64,000 nt of DNA from Candidatus Gastranaerophilales bacterium (lineage in GTDB: Bacteria > Cyanobacteriota > Vampirovibrionia > Gastranaerophilales > Gastranaerophilaceae). The first letter of the stretch is position 1. Each line of letters starts with the position of its first letter. This document shows, one piece after another, positions 54,606 to 63,384 of this stretch. The stretch is taken from contig CALUPF010000043.1 in NCBI GenBank assembly GCA_944322545.1, positions 1 through 64,000 of the forward strand, read 5' to 3'. The position numbers and the translations under genes are program-made. The notes beneath the pieces are model-generated. The model was not told where the DNA came from. It made no database searches and was given only the letters and a program-made list of their open reading frames with translations.

Positions 54606-56498
54606 TTGAAATTTAATAATTTTCATAATACCGATAAGTTCACTGAAAATGTGAATGAAAATATATCAAAGCACACTGCTGCTAATGGAAACTCGGATTT
54701 TACTGTCAAACACTCTAATCCGATTATTCCTAATGGACTGATATCAAAAATAAACACTATTAATAACCGTACAACAGCAAACAAAATGTATGCAGGTTAC
54801 AATCAAAAAAACTGGAGAGTTTCAGAAAACATTGATTACCAAGAAGTTATAAAATTTATTAATGAGGTAACACAAGGAAAAGAAACGCAAAACGAGCTTT
54901 TCTATTCACTACATAACATTTTTACAAACAAACTCAATTCAACCTTTACAGCATTTGGCCTGTATTGTGAACAGTCAAAATGCATAAACTTCAAAATAAT
55001 AGACAAAATAGGAAGCACATTTACAAGCAGAACTTTAATCAATGGATCTGAAAATCCAGTAGAAAAGGCTTTTTTAACAAAGACTGCGCAATATGTTCCT
55101 AGCAGCAGCTTTTTAAATGTTCATTACTTGAACGACTCAGCTGTAGGAATTATTCCACTAATTTCAGTAAAAGACTGCATTGGTGTAATGCTTGTTGGCG
55201 ACAACAACTATGAAAATAATGCAGAAATATATAAATTAATGGCAAATTATTTAGCATTATTTATTAGAAATCTAGATTTATCAACAAAAGTCTTAATGAA
55301 CACTGATACTGATGCATTAACAAATTTAAATAACCATAGAAAATTCCAAGAGTTACTAGCTTTAGAAATAGAAAAAGCTAAAAGAACACAAACAGAAACT
55401 TCTATTGTAATATTCGATATTAACAACATATCTCAAATCAATAGAGACTTCGGAGCCGCAAAAGGCGATGAAATTATAAGACTTGTTGCTGACAAAATCA
55501 AACAAGGAATAAGAAATAATGACTCTGCAGCAAGATATGGCGGTGACGAAATTGCGATTATTCTTCCTGAAACAAACTCAGCAGAAGCAAAATACCTAGC
55601 TGAATATTTGACGTATTCACTTTCTTGCTGTCTAGTTGATGATGTAGGACCAGTAAAAGTTTCTGTTGGTATTGCTACTTATCCAAACTCAACACAAGAT
55701 TTGGAAAAACTATTGATACTAGCAGAACAAGCAATGTATATCTCAAAAAGCAAAGGTTACAAAAATGGAATGTCAACAATTGTATGTTCTGAAGACTTTG
55801 ATTTTTGGGATGATACAGCATTAAGTTCATTTGCATCAGTTATAGCAAAAAGACACGCTTCTATTGGTATTAACTTCGATGAAGAATTAGTAAACAAATT
55901 CCACTCAGAAGAAATTATCAACCAAAGTCACTTAATTGAAGTTGTAACTTCTCTAGCTAGCGCAATTGATGCAAAAGATGAATACACAAAAGGTCATTCT
56001 TCATCTGTATCTAGATATGCAGAAGCTCTTGCAAGAGCGTTAAATATGCCAGAAAAAGATGTAGAACGCATAAAATTAGGTGCACTATTACACGATATCG
56101 GTAAAATAGGCATCCCTGAATCAGTTTTGAAAAAACCATCTAAATTAAATGACGAAGAATGGGAGATAATGAAACAACACCCAACAATTGGAGCAGAAAA
56201 GGTACTGTTGCCTAACGAATCTCTTCACGATTTGATTCCAATAGTAAAATATCACCATGAACACTGGGATGGTTCAGGATATCCAGAAAAGCTTAAGGGT
56301 GAAGATATTCCACTTGCTGCCAGAATAGTATCTGTTGCAGATGCATATCATGCGTTGATTTCTGACAGACCTTATCGTAAAGGAATGTCAAATGAAAAAG
56401 CCTGTGAAATCTTAAAAGTTGGTGCAGGCATTCAGTGGGACAAAAACCTAGTTAGAGCATTTATCAATATTTCAGAATCACTCTATACTAAAATTTAG
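54606..56498 (+). CDS. GAF-GGDEF-HD-GYP cyclic-di-GMP enzyme
   Basis: A 630-residue signalling protein. A GAF-like sensory domain (about residues 70-230) is followed by a GGDEF domain (DALTNLNNHRKF to AARYGGDEIAIILPE; GGDEI is a competent cyclase signature) and an HD-GYP domain (LLHDIGKIGIPESVL, HPTIGAEKVL, YHHEHWDGSGYPEKLKG). It may both make and degrade c-di-GMP. The start is set at TTG 54606 because GGAAGG lies 6 bases upstream. A longer frame from 54528 would add a hydrophobic segment but has no ribosome site, so the protein is probably soluble. The PilZ protein at 43310 is a possible receptor. Confidence 0.92.
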   Translation: MKFNNFHNTDKFTENVNENISKHTAANGNSDFTVKHSNPIIPNGLISKINTINNRTTANKMYAGYNQKNWRVSENIDYQEVIKFINEVTQGKETQNELFYSLHNIFTNKLNSTFTAFGLYCEQSKCINFKIIDKIGSTFTSRTLINGSENPVEKAFLTKTAQYVPSSSFLNVHYLNDSAVGIIPLISVKDCIGVMLVGDNNYENNAEIYKLMANYLALFIRNLDLSTKVLMNTDTDALTNLNNHRKFQELLALEIEKAKRTQTETSIVIFDINNISQINRDFGAAKGDEIIRLVADKIKQGIRNNDSAARYGGDEIAIILPETNSAEAKYLAEYLTYSLSCCLVDDVGPVKVSVGIATYPNSTQDLEKLLILAEQAMYISKSKGYKNGMSTIVCSEDFDFWDDTALSSFASVIAKRHASIGINFDEELVNKFHSEEIINQSHLIEVVTSLASAIDAKDEYTKGHSSSVSRYAEALARALNMPEKDVERIKLGALLHDIGKIGIPESVLKKPSKLNDEEWEIMKQHPTIGAEKVLLPNESLHDLIPIVKYHHEHWDGSGYPEKLKGEDIPLAARIVSVADAYHALISDRPYRKGMSNEKACEILKVGAGIQWDKNLVRAFINISESLYTKI

Positions 56499-56504
56499 TT
56501 TATT

Positions 56505-57062
56505 TTAGTATTTTCCACTACAATAAAATTCTCTTATTGTGTTAAAGTCCCTATTTGAAGCATGTATACCAATTACACTAGTATCAGGATACATTATATC
56601 ATTTCTGTTAGAAGAGTGGCCCATAATACCCAAAGCATGTCCAATTTCATGTACGGCTACTGCGTAAGCTTCCCGTTTGGATATAGATTGTTTTGAATTA
56701 GGCCTTTTATATCTAATTTGAATATTGGCTCTAGTCATATACTTACCCACACTATAATGTTGAGTAAGTCCAACTTGGTTACCGGATAGGTTTTCTACAA
56801 AATACACTCTAATATTCGCATATTTTTCGCTATTTGCATCTACAAATTTCAAACAGCCACCACCAGCAATCATCCATTCTCGAAAAGCATCATAAACAGT
56901 TGACGTATAATAAGTATTTGGTTGAACCCAAACAGTAATTCTTTTAGCATTTTTCCATACAGCATAATGTGTTAACTCATTTATATAATTAGGTGAATAT
57001 GCAGAAACAGGTAAAGACACAAAAACAAAAGAAAATAATAAAAGTTTTATCAGTAATTTCAT
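56505..57062 (-). CDS. Secreted matrixin-like zinc metalloprotease
   Basis: A 185-residue exported protease. Signal peptide: MKLLIKLLLFSFVFVSLPVSA (residues 1-21). The catalytic zinc motif VHEIGHALGIMGHS (about residues 135-148) is the H-E-x-x-H-x-x-G-x-x-H of metzincins. It is followed by NDIMYP, the Met-turn. The length matches a bare catalytic domain without prodomain or haemopexin repeats. ATG 57062 is chosen because GGAG lies 6 bases upstream. It probably acts in the periplasm or outside the cell. No inhibitor or maturation gene adjoins it. Confidence 0.9.
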   Translation of the reverse strand: MKLLIKLLLFSFVFVSLPVSAYSPNYINELTHYAVWKNAKRITVWVQPNTYYTSTVYDAFREWMIAGGGCLKFVDANSEKYANIRVYFVENLSGNQVGLTQHYSVGKYMTRANIQIRYKRPNSKQSISKREAYAVAVHEIGHALGIMGHSSNRNDIMYPDTSVIGIHASNRDFNTIREFYCSGKY

Positions 57063-57130
57063 AAAAAGCTCCATTGATGAATAAATCTATATATCAAATG
57101 CCACAAAATTCAAAAATTAAAACACAAATA

Positions 57131-57163
57131 AAAAAGAGGTATTCAAAAGAATACCTCTTTTTA
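57131..57163. terminator. Bidirectional terminator downstream of nifJ
   Basis: AAAAAGAGGTATTC pairs with GAATACCTCTTTTT around a 4-base AAAA loop. It lies 18 bases after the nifJ stop (minus strand); the A-run gives T's on that strand. Confidence 0.88.
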
Positions 57164-57180
57164 TAAGATATAAAATTATC

Positions 57181-60100
57181 TTACTTCAACAACTCACCAA
57201 CTGATTTGAATACAGCCATTCTCTTAGCTGCATCTTCTTGAGCTTGGTTGTAAAGAGCTTCAGCAGCTTCAGGATTTGTTTTAAGAAGTTGTTTGTAACG
57301 TCCTTCACTTCTAATGAATTCCTGGAAGTCGCCTTTAGGTTCTTTAGCATCCCAAGTGAATGGTTGTTCGTTAGCAGGATTATATCTGTAAAGTGGGAAA
57401 TAACCTGCTTCAACAGCACGTTTTTGTTCAGTTTGAGTTTTACTCATATCGATACCGTGAGCGATACAAGGTGCATAAGCAAAGATGATAGATGGTCCAT
57501 CATATGCTTCAGCTTCTTGGAATGCTTTAAGAGTTTGAGCTCTATCTGCACCCAAAGCAACTGATGCAACATAAACATAGCCATAAGACATACTCATCAA
57601 GCCCATGTTTTTCTTGTAAGTTTTCTTACCACCTGTAGCAAACTTAGCAACAGCACCTGTAGGTGTTGATTTAGAAGCTTGACCACCAGTGTTAGAGTAA
57701 ACTTCTGTATCAAGAACGAGGATATTAACGTTTTTGTTTTGAGCAAGAACGTGGTCAATACCGCCGTATCCGATATCGTTAGCCCAACCGTCACCACCGA
57801 TAATCCATACAGATTTATCAGTAAAGTAGTCTTGAAGTTCTTTAACCTTAGCTAAATCAGAACATCCGCAATCAGCATATTTTGCGATAACTTCTTTAGC
57901 TTTGTTTTGAGCAGCGATAGCTTCATCTGTTTTTGAATTATCAAAATGAGCCATAGCAGCTTCAAGAGCTTCTTTAAGGTCAGCAGGAGTTTTTTCATTT
58001 TCAAGAACTTTTTCAACATAAGTTTTCAAAGTATCTCTGTTTTGATCTACTGCTAATCTCATACCAAAACCAAACTCAGCGTTGTCTTCGAACAATGAGT
58101 TAGCCCAAGCTGGACCTCTGCCTTCTTTAGTAGTTGTGTAAGGAATTGTTGGGAATGTACCAGAATAGATTGAAGAACAACCTGTTGCGTTAGCAACAAT
58201 AGCATTTTCACCAAACAATTGTGATACCAATTTAACGTATGGAGTTTCACCACAACCTGCACAAGCACCAGAGAACTCGAATAATGGTTTTCTAAGCATT
58301 GCACCTTTAATAGTTTTTGTTGTATTTTTACCCATTACGTTATCTGGCAATTCGTCAAAGAATTTTTCATTAACGCATTCGCCAGCAGCTTCCTCAGCCT
58401 CAACAGAAGACCAAGTAAGAGCTTGTTTTTCAGGGTTTTTGTTTGCAGGACATTGGTCAACACAAACACCACAACCTGTACAATCTTTGCAGTATACTTG
58501 AACTTTGAAGTGTTCACCATTAGCATTTGGTTTAGCTTCAATTGTGTTGAATGATTCTGGAGCGCCGTCCAAGTTTTCTTTTTCAACCAATTTAGTTCTG
58601 ATAGCTGCGTGAGGACAAGCAGAAGCACAAATACCGCATTGGATACAAGCTTCTGAATTCCAATGAGGAACTCTTGGTGCAATAGCACGTTTTTCTAAGC
58701 AAGAAGTACCTGTTGGAATAACACCGTCAATAGACATAGCTGATACAGGAATATCATCACCTTTTTGTCTCATTGATGGTTCAATGATTTTCTTAGCAAA
58801 ATCGCTTGCGTCATCTGAAATGAATTTTACAGGATCAGCACAAGCTACACCGTCTAATGAAGAAGGAATAACAACTTCTTCACAAGCATCGATAGCAGCA
58901 TCAATCAATGCTAAGTTCATGTTAACAACATCATCACCTTTTTTCTTGAAGGTTTTCTTAGTCATTTCTTTCATACCTTCATAAGCTTGTTCAAAAGGAA
59001 TGATTCCTGATACTTTGAAGTAAGCAACCATCATTACAGTGTTAGCACCTTTACCTCTTAAACCAGGTTGTTTTTTGATAAGAGATTCAGCATCAACATT
59101 GTAGAATTTAATTTTCTTATTGATGATAGTTTCTTGCATATCTCTTGTTAAGTGAGAGAATGCTTCTTCTTTTGACCAAGGGCTGTTCAATAAGAATACA
59201 CCGTTTTCTTTGATACCTTTCAACAAGTCATATCTTCCGATGTATGAATGGGCTGAACAAGATACAAAGTCAGGTGCTGTAATCAAGTATGTTGATTTGA
59301 TTTGTTTATCACCAAATCTCAAGTGAGAAACAGTTACACCAAAAGATTTTTTAGAGTCATAAGCAAAGTATGCTTGAGCATCTTTGTTTGTATATTGACC
59401 AATAATCTTAATAGAGTTTTTGTTAGCACCAACAGTACCGTCAGAACCCAAGCCCCAGAACATACAGTTTGTTGTTCCTTCTGGTTCTGTAACAATGTGT
59501 TCTTCTACTTTCAATGATTTGTTAGTAACGTCATCTTCGATACCAACTGTAAAGCCGTGGAAGCCATTGTTTTCAGCATGTTTATAAATAGCAAGAACCA
59601 TTGATGGAGTGAATTCTTTAGAAGACAAACCATAACGTCCACCAATTACTCTGATGTCTTTGTTTTCTAATGCTGCAACCACGTCAACATATAAAGGTTC
59701 ACCGATAGAACCAGGTTCTTTAGTTCTGTCAAGAACTGTAATACGTTTAACAGATTTTGGTAAAGCTTCGTTAAAGCGTTTAACGTCGAATGGTCTGTAC
59801 AATCTAACTTTAACCAAACCGTATTTAGTACCACGATTAGCGTTGAGGTATTCGATTGTTTCTTCAATAGTTTCACAACCTGAACCGATAGCAACGATAA
59901 CATCTGTTGCATCAGGAGCACCAACATAATCAAATGGATGATATTGTCTACCAGTTACAGCAGCAACTTTATCCATATATTCTTGAACAATATCTGGAAC
60001 AGCATCGTAGTATTTGTTAACTGTTTCACGACCTTGGAAGTATACGTCTGTGTTTTGAGCACCAACTTTACAAATTGGAGCTTCTGGTCTCATTGCTCTA

Positions 60101-60714
60101 TTTCTGAACTCTTCGATGTATTTTGGTTCAACTAATTTTGCAATATCTTCATAAGAAATTTCTTCGATTTTGTGTACTTCGTGAGAAGTTCTAAAGCCAT
60201 CAAAGAATTGTAAGAAAGGAACTTTTGACTTGTAAGTAGCTAAGTGAGCAACTAAAGCCATATCCATTTCTTCTTGAACAGAGTTAGCAGCTAACATTGC
60301 ATAACCTGTGTTACGACAACCCATAACATCTGTATGGTCACCAAAAATTGCCAAAGATTGTGCTGCTAAAGCACGAGCAGAAACGTGAATTACGTGTGGA
60401 AGCATTTCACCTGCAACTTTGTGCATAACAGGAATCATCAAAAGTAAACCTTGTGAAGCTGTATATGTAGAAGTCAAAGCACCTGCAGCTAAAGAGCCAT
60501 GAACAGCACCAGCAGCACCTGCTTCTGATTGCATTTCAGCAACGCTTACTTCTTTGCCCCATATGTTTTTCTTGTGTTGTGAAGCCCATTCGTCAACCCA
60601 TTCACCCATTGTTGATGAAGGAGTAATAGGGTAAATTGCTGATACTTCGCTTAATGCGTAGGCAATATGCGCAGCAGCGTAGTTACCATCAACTGTTATT
60701 GTTTTACCTGGCAT
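57181..60714 (-). CDS. nifJ: Pyruvate:ferredoxin (flavodoxin) oxidoreductase, single-chain
   Basis: A 1177-residue homodimeric-type PFOR that converts pyruvate and CoA to acetyl-CoA, CO2 and reduced ferredoxin. Domain I starts AHIAYALSEVSAIYPITPSS; two 4Fe-4S motifs lie at CIQCGICASACPH (about residue 688) and CTGCGVCVDQCP (about 745). The TPP domain has the cluster Cys pair in CAGCGETPYVKL and the Mg-TPP motif GGDGWANDIGYGGID (about 970), then VYSNTGGQASKSTP. Codon use is strongly biased and it has AAGGAGG upstream, suggesting high expression. This is the central oxidative step of an anaerobic fermentation. Single gene with its own terminator. Confidence 0.98.
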   Translation of the reverse strand: MPGKTITVDGNYAAAHIAYALSEVSAIYPITPSSTMGEWVDEWASQHKKNIWGKEVSVAEMQSEAGAAGAVHGSLAAGALTSTYTASQGLLLMIPVMHKVAGEMLPHVIHVSARALAAQSLAIFGDHTDVMGCRNTGYAMLAANSVQEEMDMALVAHLATYKSKVPFLQFFDGFRTSHEVHKIEEISYEDIAKLVEPKYIEEFRNRAMRPEAPICKVGAQNTDVYFQGRETVNKYYDAVPDIVQEYMDKVAAVTGRQYHPFDYVGAPDATDVIVAIGSGCETIEETIEYLNANRGTKYGLVKVRLYRPFDVKRFNEALPKSVKRITVLDRTKEPGSIGEPLYVDVVAALENKDIRVIGGRYGLSSKEFTPSMVLAIYKHAENNGFHGFTVGIEDDVTNKSLKVEEHIVTEPEGTTNCMFWGLGSDGTVGANKNSIKIIGQYTNKDAQAYFAYDSKKSFGVTVSHLRFGDKQIKSTYLITAPDFVSCSAHSYIGRYDLLKGIKENGVFLLNSPWSKEEAFSHLTRDMQETIINKKIKFYNVDAESLIKKQPGLRGKGANTVMMVAYFKVSGIIPFEQAYEGMKEMTKKTFKKKGDDVVNMNLALIDAAIDACEEVVIPSSLDGVACADPVKFISDDASDFAKKIIEPSMRQKGDDIPVSAMSIDGVIPTGTSCLEKRAIAPRVPHWNSEACIQCGICASACPHAAIRTKLVEKENLDGAPESFNTIEAKPNANGEHFKVQVYCKDCTGCGVCVDQCPANKNPEKQALTWSSVEAEEAAGECVNEKFFDELPDNVMGKNTTKTIKGAMLRKPLFEFSGACAGCGETPYVKLVSQLFGENAIVANATGCSSIYSGTFPTIPYTTTKEGRGPAWANSLFEDNAEFGFGMRLAVDQNRDTLKTYVEKVLENEKTPADLKEALEAAMAHFDNSKTDEAIAAQNKAKEVIAKYADCGCSDLAKVKELQDYFTDKSVWIIGGDGWANDIGYGGIDHVLAQNKNVNILVLDTEVYSNTGGQASKSTPTGAVAKFATGGKKTYKKNMGLMSMSYGYVYVASVALGADRAQTLKAFQEAEAYDGPSIIFAYAPCIAHGIDMSKTQTEQKRAVEAGYFPLYRYNPANEQPFTWDAKEPKGDFQEFIRSEGRYKQLLKTNPEAAEALYNQAQEDAAKRMAVFKSVGELLK

Positions 60715-60858
60715 AATATAAATTCCTCCTTATTTTTATACCAATACCAAACTACATACCCATATGTTAATACAAACATTTATTTAATACAAACAAAATG
60801 ACGGCTTTTAGGCAAATTTTACAAACGCCAAAACCTATATATTTTGACAGATTTTGAA

Positions 60859-62094
60859 CTACTTTAAAGCACTAATCATTGCAAACAATCTTTGTAATTC
60901 ATCTTCCTTTTGAGCTGGTTTATAAAACTGAAAACCATGCATATTAGAAAACTGTTCTTTCAAAGATTCCTCAAAATCCTCATATTTTTTAACAGCTTTT
61001 TCTCCACTTTGTTGAGCAACTTTTTCACAAAACTGTTTATAGTATTCCTTTTTATTTACACTAAATGGCACATAATGTTCTACTGAATACTTATATTTTT
61101 CGATATCTGGAATTTCTGATTTATCAATGTTTCTTAAAAAGTCTCCATCATCAAAGCCTTCTTTGTAAAGATCATATAAAAGAGTTTTCTCATCCCACTT
61201 TGCATGACCTACTTCGTGACCGATTGTTTCAGTTAAGGCTTCTCTTGGCATTGCTAAATCCCTAGAAGATTTAAGATTAATATTTACCTTACCAGAATTA
61301 GAGAAAAAGCCACACTGTGTGGATGCTTGTTTATAAAGAACAACTTCGGGTCCCTCACATATAAAATTAGCATCTTGGATACAAGCATCAGCCATCCTAT
61401 ATGCAAATTTATTTTTTGAACTAACATAAGGTAAAAAATAAGTATTTTTTGCTATTTTAGCTAATTCAGGAGATGAAGAATCCGACTTTAATAAGTTAAA
61501 ATAACCAACTTTAAACTTATCTGTAAGGTATTCGTTTCTTATATATTTCGCTTTTTCACCATTTCTTCTTTGTTCTAGCAAAATATTTTCATAATTTGAT
61601 TTATTAAAAATACCGTCATTTAGTATAGGTTTTATTGTTTTTCTAAAATGAGATAATATTGTTTTTTTCTCATCTGTTACAGAATAAAAATCTTCAGTAA
61701 CACTACTTATTTTCCCATTTTCTCTTGTATAAGAACGCACTCTATTCCCGGAAATTTGAAGAACTTCATCATCAGAAGAATTAATATATCTTTCCCAAGG
61801 AATAAACTTTTCATACCACTTTATAGTTTCTTTTGTATTTTTCCCATCAACTTGATTTATATATCTTTTAACAAGCTGGCCATTTTTATCACGAAAAGTA
61901 AAAACATCAGTATAAGTATTTTTAGGAGAAAAGTTTCTTCCAACCCTTACAAAATCATAAGAAACAGCATTTTCAGGAACTATATAACGATTTCTAATTG
62001 TCTTAGTTAGTCTCACAGCCTGTCTTTTTTTTAATAAAACAGAACCGTTTGATGTAAATTTTGAAATAAGATTTTTAGCATTTACTGTATTCAT
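60859..62094 (-). CDS. Zincin-like protein with HEVGH motif, unknown family
   Basis: A 411-residue protein. The motif TIGHEVGHAKWDEK (about residues 296-309) contains H-E-x-x-H, typical of gluzincin/metzincin metallopeptidases. The third ligand is not obvious; Glu or His residues downstream (KEGFDDGDF, VEHYVPF) are candidates. The N-terminal part has beta-rich, repeat-like segments (VFTFRDKNGQLVKRYINQVD, RVRSYTRENGKISSVTED). There is no signal peptide. ISKFTSNG near residue 10 loosely recalls the tag of nearby proteins but is too divergent to count. ATG 62094 has AAAGG upstream. Protease activity is inferred from the motif alone. Confidence 0.6.
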   Translation of the reverse strand: MNTVNAKNLISKFTSNGSVLLKKRQAVRLTKTIRNRYIVPENAVSYDFVRVGRNFSPKNTYTDVFTFRDKNGQLVKRYINQVDGKNTKETIKWYEKFIPWERYINSSDDEVLQISGNRVRSYTRENGKISSVTEDFYSVTDEKKTILSHFRKTIKPILNDGIFNKSNYENILLEQRRNGEKAKYIRNEYLTDKFKVGYFNLLKSDSSSPELAKIAKNTYFLPYVSSKNKFAYRMADACIQDANFICEGPEVVLYKQASTQCGFFSNSGKVNINLKSSRDLAMPREALTETIGHEVGHAKWDEKTLLYDLYKEGFDDGDFLRNIDKSEIPDIEKYKYSVEHYVPFSVNKKEYYKQFCEKVAQQSGEKAVKKYEDFEESLKEQFSNMHGFQFYKPAQKEDELQRLFAMISALK

Positions 62095-62167
62095 ATAATT
62101 AGCCTTTAACAAAAACTGACTATATAAAACCCAGCAAACTTTAAATTTGATAGTTTATTAAGCCTTC

Positions 62168-62779
62168 TTAATTCAATTTTACAAAATCAGGAACAACATT
62201 TTTTGCCGCTTTAAGTTTGGTATATTGTTGCTTTAATTTTTCTTTTTCCGCTGGAGTTGCATTTTTAGCTTTATCATTCATTTGGTTATACAATTCTGTT
62301 TCTACAGCATTTTCCCTGATATAAACGTCCATATCTTTACCTTTTTTAAAGGTATTAATTTTGGCATTATACATAGCTTTAGGAGCATTGTAAACTGTAT
62401 AACCCAATGCTATTAAAGCAACAAAACCAGCAATCACTGCAATAGGTCCACCTATTTTTTGAGCAATTGTCAACTTTTCACCTGGCTTCATTGCTCTTTT
62501 TTGTATTTTTTGTGAAACCTTTCCCGCCATTTCACCTATAAATTGTGCGCCATCCCCATCATCAGCAACTGCAGCTAAAAGACGAAGACCAAAATACAAT
62601 CCTGCAACAGCAGTTGCCAACAATGCATTTGAACGTTCTCCAGTTTTTTTAATAGGATTTTTGTCATATACTGGCTTTTTTAAAGCATTATCATTTCTTT
62701 TTTTAGCTTGATTATCTGCTTTTGATTGTTCAGCCTTAAAAGCCACTAAATAACTATTATTTAATGGTAAAACTCTCAT
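62168..62779 (-). CDS. Tagged two-helix membrane protein (paralogue A)
   Basis: A 203-residue protein of unknown family. It begins MRVLPLNN and has VAFKAEQ at residues 12-18, a variant of the xFKG tag. A basic linker then leads to two hydrophobic segments (about 54-70, ALLATAVAGLYFGLRLLAA, and about 109-130, GGPIAVIAGFVALIALGYTV). A charged helical C-terminus ends VPDFVKLN. The NPIKKTGERSNALLAT and NTFKKGKDMDVYIRE segments match NPISRNKEKALATLS and NAFAREKEMAVFSRD in the next upstream gene, showing the two are paralogues 14 bases apart. Confidence 0.7.
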   Translation of the reverse strand: MRVLPLNNSYLVAFKAEQSKADNQAKKRNDNALKKPVYDKNPIKKTGERSNALLATAVAGLYFGLRLLAAVADDGDGAQFIGEMAGKVSQKIQKRAMKPGEKLTIAQKIGGPIAVIAGFVALIALGYTVYNAPKAMYNAKINTFKKGKDMDVYIRENAVETELYNQMNDKAKNATPAEKEKLKQQYTKLKAAKNVVPDFVKLN

Positions 62780-62793
62780 TTTTTAGATTTACT

Positions 62794-63273
62794 CTATTTT
62801 TGTACCAACAATGTTTGTGCTTTATTAGCCATTTGAAGTTTCAAATTATCATCCAATTTTTTATCTAATGAAACTTCTGGATCCAAAACTTCTTTATGAA
62901 CTTCTTCTGTCAAAGAAGATTTAAGTTCCTTATCTCTAGAAAAAACAGCCATTTCTTTTTCACGAGCAAAAGCATTTACAGCTGTATTATACAATTTTGA
63001 AGGTAGTGTTAATGCAGCAGTAACAACTGCGGCTGCAGCACCAATTAAAGCAGATTTTTTAGCACCAATTTTTAAAGTAGTAGCTAAACCTGCAACAATA
63101 GCGCCTAAGACAACAGAGCCACCAACTACTGACAATGTAGCTAAAGCTTTTTCTTTGTTTCTTGAAATAGGATTTTCATACTTCGGAACACTTGTTTTAT
63201 CTGCTTCCTGATTATCTTGAGCAAAGCTAACTTTTGAAGCAGAATTTAATAGACTTAAACCTCTTACATTCAT
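62794..63273 (-). CDS. Tagged two-helix membrane protein (paralogue B)
   Basis: A 159-residue protein of unknown family. It begins MNVRGLSLLN and has KVSFAQD at residues 14-20, matching the tag position of its neighbour. Two Gly/Ala-rich hydrophobic segments (about 46-66, LSVVGGSVVLGAIVAGLATT, and about 72-92, ALIGAAAAVVTAALTLPSK) precede a charged helical tail. It is a shorter, diverged paralogue of the gene at 62168-62779 and is transcribed with it. Function unknown; topology suggests an inner-membrane hairpin with tag and tail on the same side. Confidence 0.7.
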   Translation of the reverse strand: MNVRGLSLLNSASKVSFAQDNQEADKTSVPKYENPISRNKEKALATLSVVGGSVVLGAIVAGLATTLKIGAKKSALIGAAAAVVTAALTLPSKLYNTAVNAFAREKEMAVFSRDKELKSSLTEEVHKEVLDPEVSLDKKLDDNLKLQMANKAQTLLVQK

Positions 63274-63384
63274 CTTAATATCTCCTATTTATTAAACTAA
63301 CAATAACCTCATGCACACTTCATTGAAAAACCATAATGAAAAATTTTTGACAAAAAAGAGAAACTAAAGAAATATAAATTTACA

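Noticed and set aside
57186-60135. Several open frames opposite or out of frame within nifJ
   Set aside because: They are shadow frames rich in Leu/Gln or Val/Ser caused by the strong codon bias of nifJ; none has a ribosome site or a recognisable family.
60859-62094. Inclusion of the HEVGH protein among tagged proteins (ISKFTSNG)
   Set aside because: It lacks the hydrophobic residue two before Phe and the M-[KRQN]-[IV] start, so the match is too loose.
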